Source: Limnohabitans lacus
Lineage (GTDB): Bacteria > Pseudomonadota > Gammaproteobacteria > Burkholderiales > Burkholderiaceae_C
Reading direction: 5' to 3'
NCBI RefSeq assembly: GCF_030053395.1
Contig: NZ_JASGBH010000010.1
Location: 1-64,000 of the forward strand
Length of the DNA stretch: 64,000 bases
Position numbers and translations under genes: made by a program
Shown: positions 35,906-46,146 of the stretch, piece by piece
Layout: each line of letters starts with the position of its first letter
Position numbering within the stretch: the first letter of the stretch is position 1
The notes under the pieces: generated by a model
What the model saw: the letters and a program-made list of their open reading frames with translations, nothing else
Databases searched by the model: none
What the model was told of the DNA's origin: nothing

Positions 35906-36794
35906 AATTGGCCAGCAAAGCCAGCAGTGTCAGAGAAATGCCTGCCCACTGCCAGCCACTGATGACTTCATTCAGAGCCACGGCCCCTGCTGCGAGGCCG
36001 ATCACGGGCACGCCCAGGCTCAAAGGCGCCACTTGATTGGCCGGATGGCGTTTGAGCAGGCCGGTCCACAGAGCGTATGCGATCACGGTGGCAAACCAGC
36101 CCAGGTAGAGGATCGAGACCCAGCTGACCCATCCGATCTCACGCAGTTGCTCCCAACCTGGCGTGGGATCAAATGCCCAGCTCAATACAGCAAAGGGAAT
36201 GATGGGCACCGTCGAGCTCCAGACCACAAATGCCACCGGGTCGTAGCCAGGTCCAGACGGGTGGGATTGCTGTGCTTTACGCACAACGATGTTCGAGATG
36301 GCCCACATGGCGGCTCCCCCCAGATTCAAGAGCAAGCCCGGCCAGGTGACCCCTGTGGATGTTCCGGCCTGGACGCCCATGCCAAAGCAAGTCAGTGCCA
36401 GAGCACCCAGGCCCAGGCTGAATTTTTTCTCACGCCCCAAAGGTTCATGCAGCAGAGCCATGCCAAAGAGCGCAGTGAAAAACACTTGCGTTTGCATCAA
36501 CACCGATGCCAGCGAAGCGGTCATGCCCAGTTTGAGTGCCAGGAACAGAAGTCCAAATTGCCCCAAACCTTGACACACGCCATAGAGCAGAATCCATCGA
36601 ACCGGCAGTGCCGGTTGTCGAATGAAAAACACCAGGGGCAAAGCCGCAGCCAGATAGCGTCCTGTGCCCATTTGAAATGGCGTGAAGTCCTTCAGACCGA
36701 ATTTCATCGCCACGAAATTGGTGCCCCAGATCAGGATCACACCCAAAGCGCAGAGGTAGTCTTTGACAGAAAAAGTAGAGGGCATTTTCGACAA
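35871..36794 (-). CDS. EamA-family (DMT) transporter
   Basis: A 307-residue member of the drug/metabolite transporter superfamily, with ten predicted helices in two EamA repeats. Repeat one starts VILIWGTNFVAMKFGLKDF; repeat two starts LLLNLGGAAMWAISNIVVRKA. Many relatives export amino acids or purines; the substrate is unknown. The basic tail NFRPSLFQRGRH overlaps the end of lysR. A terminator for the upstream bclA transcript separates it from that operon. Confidence 0.87.
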   Translation of the reverse strand: MSKMPSTFSVKDYLCALGVILIWGTNFVAMKFGLKDFTPFQMGTGRYLAAALPLVFFIRQPALPVRWILLYGVCQGLGQFGLLFLALKLGMTASLASVLMQTQVFFTALFGMALLHEPLGREKKFSLGLGALALTCFGMGVQAGTSTGVTWPGLLLNLGGAAMWAISNIVVRKAQQSHPSGPGYDPVAFVVWSSTVPIIPFAVLSWAFDPTPGWEQLREIGWVSWVSILYLGWFATVIAYALWTGLLKRHPANQVAPLSLGVPVIGLAAGAVALNEVISGWQWAGISLTLLALLANFRPSLFQRGRH

Positions 36795-36826
36795 GCCACA
36801 AGTAAAACACTGCAGGCATCAAGGTT

Positions 36827-36863
36827 AAAAAAACCACAAGAAGTTGCTCACTTGTGGCTTTTT
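36827..36863 (-). terminator. Bidirectional terminator after the benzoate-CoA ligase gene
   Basis: CCACAAG pairs with CTTGTGG (36834-36840 with 36851-36857) around a 10-base loop. On the minus strand the stem is followed by seven T (36833-36827), ending the bclA-boxD transcript 49 bases beyond the bclA stop. Five T also follow on the plus strand. Confidence 0.7.
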
Positions 36864-36911
36864 ATCTTAAGTGCCAGGTTCTGGGTTCCCTGTGCCCTGC
36901 GTGACGCGCCT

Positions 36912-38477
36912 TCAGGCGCCTGACTTTTCCAGGTCGCGCAAACGAAAGCGCTGGATCTTACCGGTGGCCGTCTTGGGCAGCTCGGCCACAAACTCGATGA
37001 AGCGCGGGTATTTGTAGGGCGCAAGGCGCTCTTTCACGAAGGCTTTGACTTCTTCTTGCGTCAGGCTCTGGCCGGCTTTGAGGACGATGAAAGCCTTGGT
37101 CTTGGTCAGGCCGTCGGTGTCTTCTTTGCCAATCACAGCCGCTTCCAAAATGGCCGGGTGCTGCACCAGTGTGGCCTCGACTTCAAAGGGCGAGACATAA
37201 ATGCCGCTGACTTTGAGCATGTCGTCATTGCGGCCCGCGTAGGTGTAGTAACCGTCGGGGTCGCGGGTGTACTTGTCGCCGCTCTTGGTCCACACGCCTT
37301 GGAAGGTGTCGCGCGATTTTTCGCGGTTGTTCCAGTACATCAGGGCGCTGCTGGGGCCTTGGATGTAGAGGTCGCCGATCTCGTTGTGGCCGGTGACCAC
37401 GCTGCCGTCTTCGTTGCGCAACTGCACCTCGTAGCCGGGCACGGCCTTGCCGGTGGTGCCGTAGCGCACATCGCCGGGGCGGTTGGACAAGAAGACGTGC
37501 AGCATTTCGGTGGAGCCGATGCCGTCGATGATTTCGCAGCCAAAGTGGGCCGTCCAGCGCTCGCCAATGTCACGTGGCAGCGCCTCGCCCGCCGACGAGC
37601 ACAGGCGCAGCGCGACCTGGCTTTGGGCCGGCAGGTCGGGGCTGGCCAGCATGCCGCCATAGCCGGTGGGGGCGCCGTAAAACACCGTGGGTTGGTGGTC
37701 CACCAGACGCTTGAAGGTCGCTTGCGGGGTGGGGCGCTCGGCCATCAGCACCACCGTGGCCCCGACGCTCAGGGGGAAGGTGAGCGCGTTGCCCAGGCCA
37801 TAGGCAAAGAACAGCTTGGCGGCAGAGAAGACGGTGTCGCTTTCCTGCAAGTTCAATACGCCCTTGCCGTACAGCTCGGCGGTCCAATAGAGATTGCCTT
37901 GGCTGTGCACGGTGCCCTTGGGTTTGCCGGTCGAGCCCGAGGAGTATAGCCAAAAAGCCGGTTCATCGGCCAGGGTCTGGGCAGGCAACACCGCGGTGCT
38001 TTGCGCCACCCAATCGGCCATGTTGAGCTGGCCTTGCGTCAAGGGCGCTTGGGGGCGAGACACCACCACATGCTGGACCTCGGTCTTGCCCAAGTCCAAG
38101 GCGGCTTGCAAGGTGGGCAGCAAGGCGCTGGACACCAAAGCGGCTTGGGCGCGGCTGTTGCTGAGCATGAAGGCGTAGTCTTCGGCCGTGAGCAGCGTGT
38201 TGACGGCCACCGGCACCACGCCTGCATACAGCGAGCCCAAAAAGGCCACCACCCAGTCGCTGCAGTCTTGCATCAGCAAGAGCACGCGCTCTTCGCGCTT
38301 GAGGCCCAGAGCTTGCAGGCCACCCGCAAAGCGGCGGATTTGTTCGGTCAGTTCACCGTAGGTCATCGACCCCAAGTCGTCGATCAGGGCCGTCTTTCCT
38401 GGACGTGAGGCGTTGGTGGCGATCAGGTGCTGTGCAAAGTTGAAGGCTGCAGGCGGTGGGGTCACGGGGCGTGTCAT
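36912..38477 (-). CDS. bclA: Benzoate-CoA ligase
   Basis: A 521-residue adenylate-forming enzyme closest in layout to benzoate-CoA ligases, which make benzoyl-CoA from benzoate, ATP and CoA, the entry step of the box pathway. Core motifs: YSSGSTGKPKGTVHS (ATP binding, about 173), the GIGSTEMLHVF region, DGYYTYAGRNDDMLKVSG, VSPFEVEATLV and the catalytic Lys in PKTATGKIQRFRLR. It follows boxD on the minus strand with a 64-bp gap. A related substrate such as a substituted benzoate cannot be excluded, but the box context supports benzoate. Confidence 0.92.
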   Translation of the reverse strand: MTRPVTPPPAAFNFAQHLIATNASRPGKTALIDDLGSMTYGELTEQIRRFAGGLQALGLKREERVLLLMQDCSDWVVAFLGSLYAGVVPVAVNTLLTAEDYAFMLSNSRAQAALVSSALLPTLQAALDLGKTEVQHVVVSRPQAPLTQGQLNMADWVAQSTAVLPAQTLADEPAFWLYSSGSTGKPKGTVHSQGNLYWTAELYGKGVLNLQESDTVFSAAKLFFAYGLGNALTFPLSVGATVVLMAERPTPQATFKRLVDHQPTVFYGAPTGYGGMLASPDLPAQSQVALRLCSSAGEALPRDIGERWTAHFGCEIIDGIGSTEMLHVFLSNRPGDVRYGTTGKAVPGYEVQLRNEDGSVVTGHNEIGDLYIQGPSSALMYWNNREKSRDTFQGVWTKSGDKYTRDPDGYYTYAGRNDDMLKVSGIYVSPFEVEATLVQHPAILEAAVIGKEDTDGLTKTKAFIVLKAGQSLTQEEVKAFVKERLAPYKYPRFIEFVAELPKTATGKIQRFRLRDLEKSGA

Positions 38478-38541
38478 GGGTGTCTCCGGTCGAATTCTTG
38501 TGGGATCAGTGTGTCGTGTGTGGGGCGATCTGACAATGCCT

Positions 38542-40119
38542 TTACAGCGCCAGTTTGCCGCCTTGAGCCGTCAAAGCGTCTAAGGCGAGTGGACTGCCTT
38601 GCACCGCTGTGCGGCGGTGGTAGAAGTTAAGGGCTCTGAGGCCACCCAGCTCTTCGCCGCCACCGGCACGGCCAGGGCCGCCGTGCAGGCTCATGGGCAT
38701 CACGTTGCCGTGGCCGCTGTGCAGGGCCGCCACATCGGGCGAAATCGCATGCACACGGCCGTGGCTGCTGGCCAGCTCCACCGAGGCTTGCGCGGTGAAG
38801 GCGGGGTCTTCGCTGTACACCGAGCACACCAGCGAGCCTTCGCCGCGACGGATCATGGCGTAGGCCTCGTCGATGCTGTCGTAAGGCATCAGGGTGGACA
38901 CGGGGCCGAAAACCTCAACCGCGTGCAGCACTTGGGCCGTCATGGGCGACTCGGTGCCCAGCAGCACCGGGGCCACGCAGGCGCTCGATGCATCGGCGTC
39001 CACCAAGCCAGCGGCGCTGCCATCGAACAACACGGTGGCTTCGGTTCTCAGCTGGGCCAGGCCCGCCAGCACGCTGGCTTTTTGCTCTTGGCTCACCAGC
39101 GCGCCCATGCGCACGGTTTCGTTGCGCGGGTTGCCCACGGTGGTTTTGGCCAAGCGTGCGCCAATGGCGTCTGCGGCTGCTTTATACAACGCACGCGGCA
39201 CAAACACGCGGCGAATGGCGGTACATTTTTGGCCCGATTTGACGGTCATCTCGCGGGTCACTTCGGCCACCAGCAGCTTGAAGGCTTCGCTGTCGGCCGT
39301 GGCAGCAGGCGAGAGCAGGGCACTGTTGAGGCTGTCGGCTTCGATGTTGCAACGCACCGACAGCTCGGTCACGGCGCGGTGGCTGCGGATGATTTGGCCG
39401 GTTTCGGCCGAGCCGGTGAAGCTGACCACGTCAAAGGCTTGCAGCTGGTCCATCAGGCCAGCGGACGAGCCGCAAATGACCGACAGCGCGCCCACGGGCA
39501 GCACGCCGGCATCGACCACGTCTTTCACCATGCGCTGGGTCAGCCAAGCGGTCGCGGTGGCGGGTTTGATGATGACTGGAACGCCCGACAGCAGTGCAGG
39601 TGCGGCTTTTTCCCACAGGCCCCAGCTGGGGAAGTTGAAAGCGTTGATGAACAGCGCCACACCGCGTGTGGGCACCTGGATGTGCTGGGTCTGAAATGCC
39701 GGGTCTTTGGCCATGCGGATGCGCTCGCCGTCGAGCAGCAGCGTGGCGTCGCCCAGAGCCGCGCCCTGTTTGGCGTAGTAGCCCAGGGTGAAGATGGCGC
39801 CATCGATGTCCACGCCCGAGTCCTTGGCCACGGTGCCGCTGTTGGCGGTGGCGATCTCGTAGTAGGCGTCGCGGTTGGCTTGCAGAACCTCGGTGATGCG
39901 TGTGAGCAGTCCCGCGCGTTGGCCGTAACTCAGGGCACGCAAGGCAGCGCCGCCTTGTTCGCGGGCAAAGGCAAAACCTTCGGCCAAATCGATGCCGCTG
40001 CTCGACACGCGGGCCAACTCGTTGCCCAGCACAGGGTCGAACAGGGGCGTGCCAATGCCAGTGCCGGTTTGCCAGCGGCCTGCGAAGAAGTTGGGGAGCA
40101 AAGTGGTCATGAACGGCAT
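38542..40119 (-). CDS. boxD: 3,4-dehydroadipyl-CoA semialdehyde dehydrogenase
   Basis: A 525-residue aldehyde dehydrogenase of the BoxD/PaaZ-N type. It oxidises 3,4-dehydroadipyl-CoA semialdehyde, the BoxC ring-cleavage product, usually with NADP. It opens TTLLPNFFAGRWQTGTG. The catalytic Cys is in VKSGQKCTAIRRVF and the substrate Glu region is RCNIEADSLNSALL. It lacks the C-terminal hydratase of PaaZ. ATGs at 40110 and 40119 are both possible; neither has a strong ribosome-binding site. It is divergent from boxR. Confidence 0.9.
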   Translation of the reverse strand: MPFMTTLLPNFFAGRWQTGTGIGTPLFDPVLGNELARVSSSGIDLAEGFAFAREQGGAALRALSYGQRAGLLTRITEVLQANRDAYYEIATANSGTVAKDSGVDIDGAIFTLGYYAKQGAALGDATLLLDGERIRMAKDPAFQTQHIQVPTRGVALFINAFNFPSWGLWEKAAPALLSGVPVIIKPATATAWLTQRMVKDVVDAGVLPVGALSVICGSSAGLMDQLQAFDVVSFTGSAETGQIIRSHRAVTELSVRCNIEADSLNSALLSPAATADSEAFKLLVAEVTREMTVKSGQKCTAIRRVFVPRALYKAAADAIGARLAKTTVGNPRNETVRMGALVSQEQKASVLAGLAQLRTEATVLFDGSAAGLVDADASSACVAPVLLGTESPMTAQVLHAVEVFGPVSTLMPYDSIDEAYAMIRRGEGSLVCSVYSEDPAFTAQASVELASSHGRVHAISPDVAALHSGHGNVMPMSLHGGPGRAGGGEELGGLRALNFYHRRTAVQGSPLALDALTAQGGKLAL

Positions 40120-40208
40120 TTCAAAAGAGGTTGCAGGGATGGGCATGTGCAGGACATGCAACAAAAATCTGTTCGGGGCCCGCAGTTGGCGGTATAAACA
40201 CGGGTTGA

Positions 40209-40222
40209 TGCATTATTCTGCT
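40209..40222. promoter_or_regulatory. BoxR half-conserved operator, boxD/boxR spacer
   Basis: TGCA-TTATTC-TGCT has the six-base spacing seen in the perfect site next to it, with one mismatch in the last base. It overlaps the predicted -10 of boxD on the minus strand, so bound regulator should block boxD. Confidence 0.6.
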
Positions 40223-40238
40223 TGGCAGGAGTATGCAA
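40210..40238 (-). promoter_or_regulatory. Candidate sigma-70 promoter of boxD-bclA
   Basis: On the minus strand a TTGCAT -35 (40238-40233) and a TAATGC -10 (40215-40210) are separated by exactly 17 bases. Both hexamers fall within the TGCA repeats, a usual arrangement for repression by occlusion. The leader to the boxD start would be about 85-95 bases. Confidence 0.45.
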
Positions 40239-40247
40239 TAAAGTGCA
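40234..40247. promoter_or_regulatory. BoxR operator (perfect TGCA-N6-TGCA)
   Basis: TGCA-ATAAAG-TGCA between boxD and boxR. BzdR/BoxR-type regulators are known to recognise TGCA repeats, and a nearly identical site lies before boxC. It overlaps the predicted boxD -35. Confidence 0.75.
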
Positions 40248-40304
40248 TGTTTTGACCAGCGGGAAATCCTAGGGTATTCCCGAATAAAGAGACAAAGGTT
40301 CCCC

Positions 40305-41219
40305 ATGTCGTCTGAAGAATTGACGGAGACAAGCCTGCAAGCGCCAGGCCAAAAACGCAGCCCCTTTCTGGAATCCCTGGGTGAGCGTGTGCGCAACCTG
40401 CGTTCGCGCAAGGGCATGACGCGCCGCGCCGTGGCCTTGGCGGCCGAGGTCTCCGAGCGCCACTTGGCCAACCTCGAATACGGCACCGGCAATGTGTCGG
40501 TGCTGGTGCTTTTGCAAGTGGCGCAGGCCCTGCAGTGCTCTTTGGCGGAACTGCTGGGCGATGTGACGACCTCTTCGCCAGAATGGCTGCTCATTCGCGA
40601 GTTGCTGGGCAAGCGCAGCGAAGCCGATTTGCGCCGCGCACGCCTTCAGATCAGCGAGATGCTGGGCGAGGGTGGCACCGCCATGGAACGCCAAAACCGC
40701 ATCGCGCTGGTGGGCTTGCGTGGAGCGGGCAAGACGGCGCTGGGCCAGCGCCTGGCCGATGATCTGGGCTTTCCCTTCATTGAACTGAGCCGCGAAATCG
40801 AACAATTTGCCGGCTGCCAAATCAGCGAGATCCACAACCTGTACGGTGCCAACGCCTACCGCCGTTACGAGCGCCGCGCCCTTGAAGAAGCGATTCAGAT
40901 TTACCCCGAAGTGGTCATCGCCACACCCGGTGGCTTGGTCTCGGATTCGGCCAACTTCAACCTCTTGTTGTCGCACTGCACCACCGTGTGGTTGCAGGCC
41001 GATGCGGCCGATCACATGAGCCGTGTGGCCGCCCAAGGCGACATGCGCCCCATGGCCGCCAGCCGTGAGGCCATGGAGGACCTCAAGCGCATTTTGGAAG
41101 GCCGCTCGGCCTTTTATTCCAAGGCCGACCTGGCCATCAACACCAGCACACGCACCGAAGACCAGGCTTTCGCCGCTTTGCGTGCGACCGTCAGGCAGCA
41201 TTTGGCCTTGCAGGTTTAG
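40305..41219 (+). CDS. boxR: BoxR: benzoyl-CoA-responsive repressor (HTH + shikimate-kinase-like domain)
   Basis: A 304-residue regulator of the BoxR/BzdR family. An N-terminal XRE-type helix-turn-helix (about 25-85: RNLRSRKGMTRRAVALAAEV, SERHLANLEYGTGNVSVLVL) is joined to a shikimate kinase-like domain (about 135-304) with P-loop GLRGAGKTALGQRLA. In studied members the latter binds benzoyl-CoA and releases the repressor. Operators with TGCA repeats flank its gene on both sides. It is divergent from boxD and co-directional with boxC. Confidence 0.93.
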   Translation: MSSEELTETSLQAPGQKRSPFLESLGERVRNLRSRKGMTRRAVALAAEVSERHLANLEYGTGNVSVLVLLQVAQALQCSLAELLGDVTTSSPEWLLIRELLGKRSEADLRRARLQISEMLGEGGTAMERQNRIALVGLRGAGKTALGQRLADDLGFPFIELSREIEQFAGCQISEIHNLYGANAYRRYERRALEEAIQIYPEVVIATPGGLVSDSANFNLLLSHCTTVWLQADAADHMSRVAAQGDMRPMAASREAMEDLKRILEGRSAFYSKADLAINTSTRTEDQAFAALRATVRQHLALQV

Positions 41220-41243
41220 TTCCTAGGGTAAACACCTACAAAA

Positions 41244-41257
41244 TGCAGTAAAGTGCA
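41244..41257. promoter_or_regulatory. BoxR operator upstream of boxC (perfect)
   Basis: TGCA-GTAAAG-TGCA; 13 of 14 bases match the site at 40234-40247. It lies just upstream of the predicted -35 of boxC. Confidence 0.75.
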
Positions 41258-41259
41258 GA

Positions 41260-41288
41260 TTGTTTTGGGCAGAGGGATGCAATAAACT
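41260..41288 (+). promoter_or_regulatory. Candidate sigma-70 promoter of boxC-boxB-boxA
   Basis: TTGTTT (41260-41265) and TAAACT (41283-41288) are separated by 17 bases. The -10 lies inside the second BoxR-like site. The distance to the boxC ATG at 41356 is about 60 bases. Confidence 0.45.
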
Positions 41289-41291
41289 TCA
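41278..41291. promoter_or_regulatory. BoxR half-conserved operator upstream of boxC
   Basis: TGCA-ATAAAC-TTCA keeps the same first half and A/T-rich centre as the perfect sites, with one changed base in the second TGCA. It overlaps the predicted boxC -10. Confidence 0.55.
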
Positions 41292-41355
41292 TCCCATCGG
41301 CGCTGAAGTGCCACTTTGTTCACCCACTCAACCTGATTTCAACCGGAGACACACC

Positions 41356-43014
<1,659 letters not shown>

Positions 43015-43104
43015 TGTTTTTGCGTTGTGCAGTGCGGTGCCCGGTGGTCCACGCTGCAACCGAAATTTGACCCCACCGTTGCTTTTTCATTTCTGGAGAC
43101 TCTC

Positions 43105-44532
<1,428 letters not shown>

Positions 44533-44574
44533 TGCGTTGATTCTTTGATCGACTGCTGCCTCATTTTTGGGGTG

Positions 44575-44652
44575 GCAGTCGTCAAAGGCAGGGGCGGGTT
44601 CCTCATACTGGGGTACCAGAAATCGTCACCCGCCCCTGCCTTTGACGACTGC
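44575..44652. repeat. Hairpin A: 25-bp perfect inverted repeat after boxB
   Basis: The arm 44575-44599 (beginning GCAGTCGTCAAAGG) is the exact reverse complement of 44628-44652. The 28-base loop (44600-44627) contains a 23-base stretch, 44603-44625, whose exact reverse complement forms the loop of hairpin B. The stem is GC-rich and should be very stable as RNA. It has no T-run, so it is not a standard terminator. Confidence 0.95.
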
Positions 44653-44679
44653 ATGGTGTGCGCAAAGCACACCCAATGC
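44651..44679. repeat. Small hairpin between hairpins A and B
   Basis: GGTGTGC (44655-44661) pairs with GCACACC (44667-44673) around GCAAA, and can be extended by GCAT/ATGC with a small bulge. A T6 run follows at 44692-44697, 12 bases after the extended stem; this is too far for a textbook terminator but is worth noting. Confidence 0.65.
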
Positions 44680-44718
44680 CGGTAGACTGCATTTTTTGCA
44701 CGGGCGCTGAGCGACGGT

Positions 44719-44780
44719 ATGGCTTGGGGCCGGGCGCCGATTTCTGGTACCCCAGTATGAAGCGCCCGGCCCCAAGCCAT
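44719..44780. repeat. Hairpin B: 19-bp perfect inverted repeat before boxA
   Basis: The arm 44719-44737 (beginning ATGGCTTGGGGCC) is the exact reverse complement of 44762-44780. Its loop is 44738-44761, and bases 44738-44760 are the perfect reverse complement of the loop of hairpin A. The stem sequence is unrelated to that of A. The right arm ends 61 bases before the boxA start. Confidence 0.95.
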
Positions 44781-44841
44781 GGCGTTGCGGACCTCGTCAA
44801 ACAAAAGATAAAAAGCTGAAGAACCACAAGAAAGCCGTGAC

Positions 44842-46140
44842 ATGACCACCGAATCGACCCTGATCAAACAGCACGTCATCGATCCCGAGATCTGCATCCG
44901 CTGCAACACCTGCGAAGCGATCTGCCCGGTCGGGGCCATCACCCACGACTCGCTCAACTACGTGGTCAAGGCCGACATCTGTAACGGTTGCATGGACTGC
45001 ATCTCGCCTTGCCCCACCGGCTCGATCGACAACTGGCGCATGATGCCCAAGTCCAAGGCTTACAGCATCGAAGAACAACTCAAGTGGGACGAACTGCCGG
45101 CTGAACTCAGCGCCGAAGAACTGGCTGCGGCGTGTGGTGGCGATGCTGCCGCTGCGCAAGAAGAAGCCCAAGCCGCTGTGCAAGCCGCTGCCTCTTCCTC
45201 ATCGGCTGCCAGCACCGCAGTGGCTTCGGGTTTCAACTCCGCCCAGTATGGCGCGACCATCCCGCCCTGGTCGGCCGCCCACGCCTACACCAACGTCTAC
45301 GGCCCCAAGGCTGCCGAGAAAACCATCACCGCCACCGTCACCGGCAATCTGCGTGTGACCGAAGTCGGTAAGGACTACGACACCCACCACATCGTGCTCG
45401 ACTTTGGCAACCTGCCATTCCCCGTGCTCGAAGGTCAGTCGATCGGCATCTTGCCCCCCGGTGAAGACGCGAAAGGCAAGCCGCACCATGCGCGCCAATA
45501 CTCGATCGCCAGCCCCCGCAATGGCGAGCGTCCGGGTCACAACAACCTGTCGCTGACCATCAAGCGCGTGCTCGAAGACCACGACGGCCAGCCTGTGCGC
45601 GGCGTGGGCTCCAACTACATGTGCGACCTGAATGTGGGCGACAAAGTGCAAGTGATCGGGCCGTTTGGCGCGAGCTTCTTGATGCCCAACCACCCCAAGA
45701 GCAACATCGTCATGATTTGCACGGGTACAGGTTCTGCCCCCATGCGTGCCATGACCGAATGGCGCCGCCGCCTGCGTGCCAGCGGCAAGTTCGAGGGCGG
45801 CAAGCTCATGCTGTTCTTTGGTGCCCGTACGCCGGCTGAGCTGCCTTACTTTGGCCCGCTGAACAACCTACCCAAGGACTTCATCGACATCGAATTTGCC
45901 TTCTCGCGTGAAGCCGGCAAAACCAAACGCTATGTGCAAGACGCCTTGCGCGACCGCGCGGCCGATGTGGCGGCGCTGCTCAAGGACGGCAACACCTGTT
46001 TCTATGTGTGTGGTCTCAAGAGCATGGAAGAGGGCGTGGTCATGGCCCTGCGTGACATCGCCCAAAACGCCGGTCTGGACTGGGAAGCCATCGGTGGCGC
46101 GCTCAAGAAAGAAGGCCGCCTGCACCTCGAGACTTATTGA
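44842..46140 (+). CDS. boxA: Benzoyl-CoA 2,3-epoxidase, reductase subunit
   Basis: A 432-residue BoxA. The N terminus carries two [4Fe-4S] motifs, [12 protein letters not shown] (Cys-18, 21, 24, 28) and [12 protein letters not shown] (Cys-47, 50, 53, 57). An Ala/Glu-rich linker (about 90-130) leads to a ferredoxin-NADP reductase-like module with [11 protein letters not shown] (FAD) and [14 protein letters not shown] (NADPH). It passes electrons to BoxB. Its ribosome-binding site is weak (AAGAAAG), perhaps relevant to the hairpins just upstream. The next gene starts 6 bases after its stop. Confidence 0.95.
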   Translation: MTTESTLIKQHVIDPEICIRCNTCEAICPVGAITHDSLNYVVKADICNGCMDCISPCPTGSIDNWRMMPKSKAYSIEEQLKWDELPAELSAEELAAACGGDAAAAQEEAQAAVQAAASSSSAASTAVASGFNSAQYGATIPPWSAAHAYTNVYGPKAAEKTITATVTGNLRVTEVGKDYDTHHIVLDFGNLPFPVLEGQSIGILPPGEDAKGKPHHARQYSIASPRNGERPGHNNLSLTIKRVLEDHDGQPVRGVGSNYMCDLNVGDKVQVIGPFGASFLMPNHPKSNIVMICTGTGSAPMRAMTEWRRRLRASGKFEGGKLMLFFGARTPAELPYFGPLNNLPKDFIDIEFAFSREAGKTKRYVQDALRDRAADVAALLKDGNTCFYVCGLKSMEEGVVMALRDIAQNAGLDWEAIGGALKKEGRLHLETY

Positions 46141-46146
46141 GCCAGC

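Noticed and set aside
44575-44780. Reading the boxB-boxA repeats as ordinary rho-independent terminators
   Set aside because: Neither large stem is followed by a T-run, stems of 25 and 19 bp are too long, and terminators do not explain the complementary loops.
44575-44780. Reading the same repeats as a CRISPR array
   Set aside because: There are no direct repeats with regular spacers; the copies are inverted and no cas gene is near.
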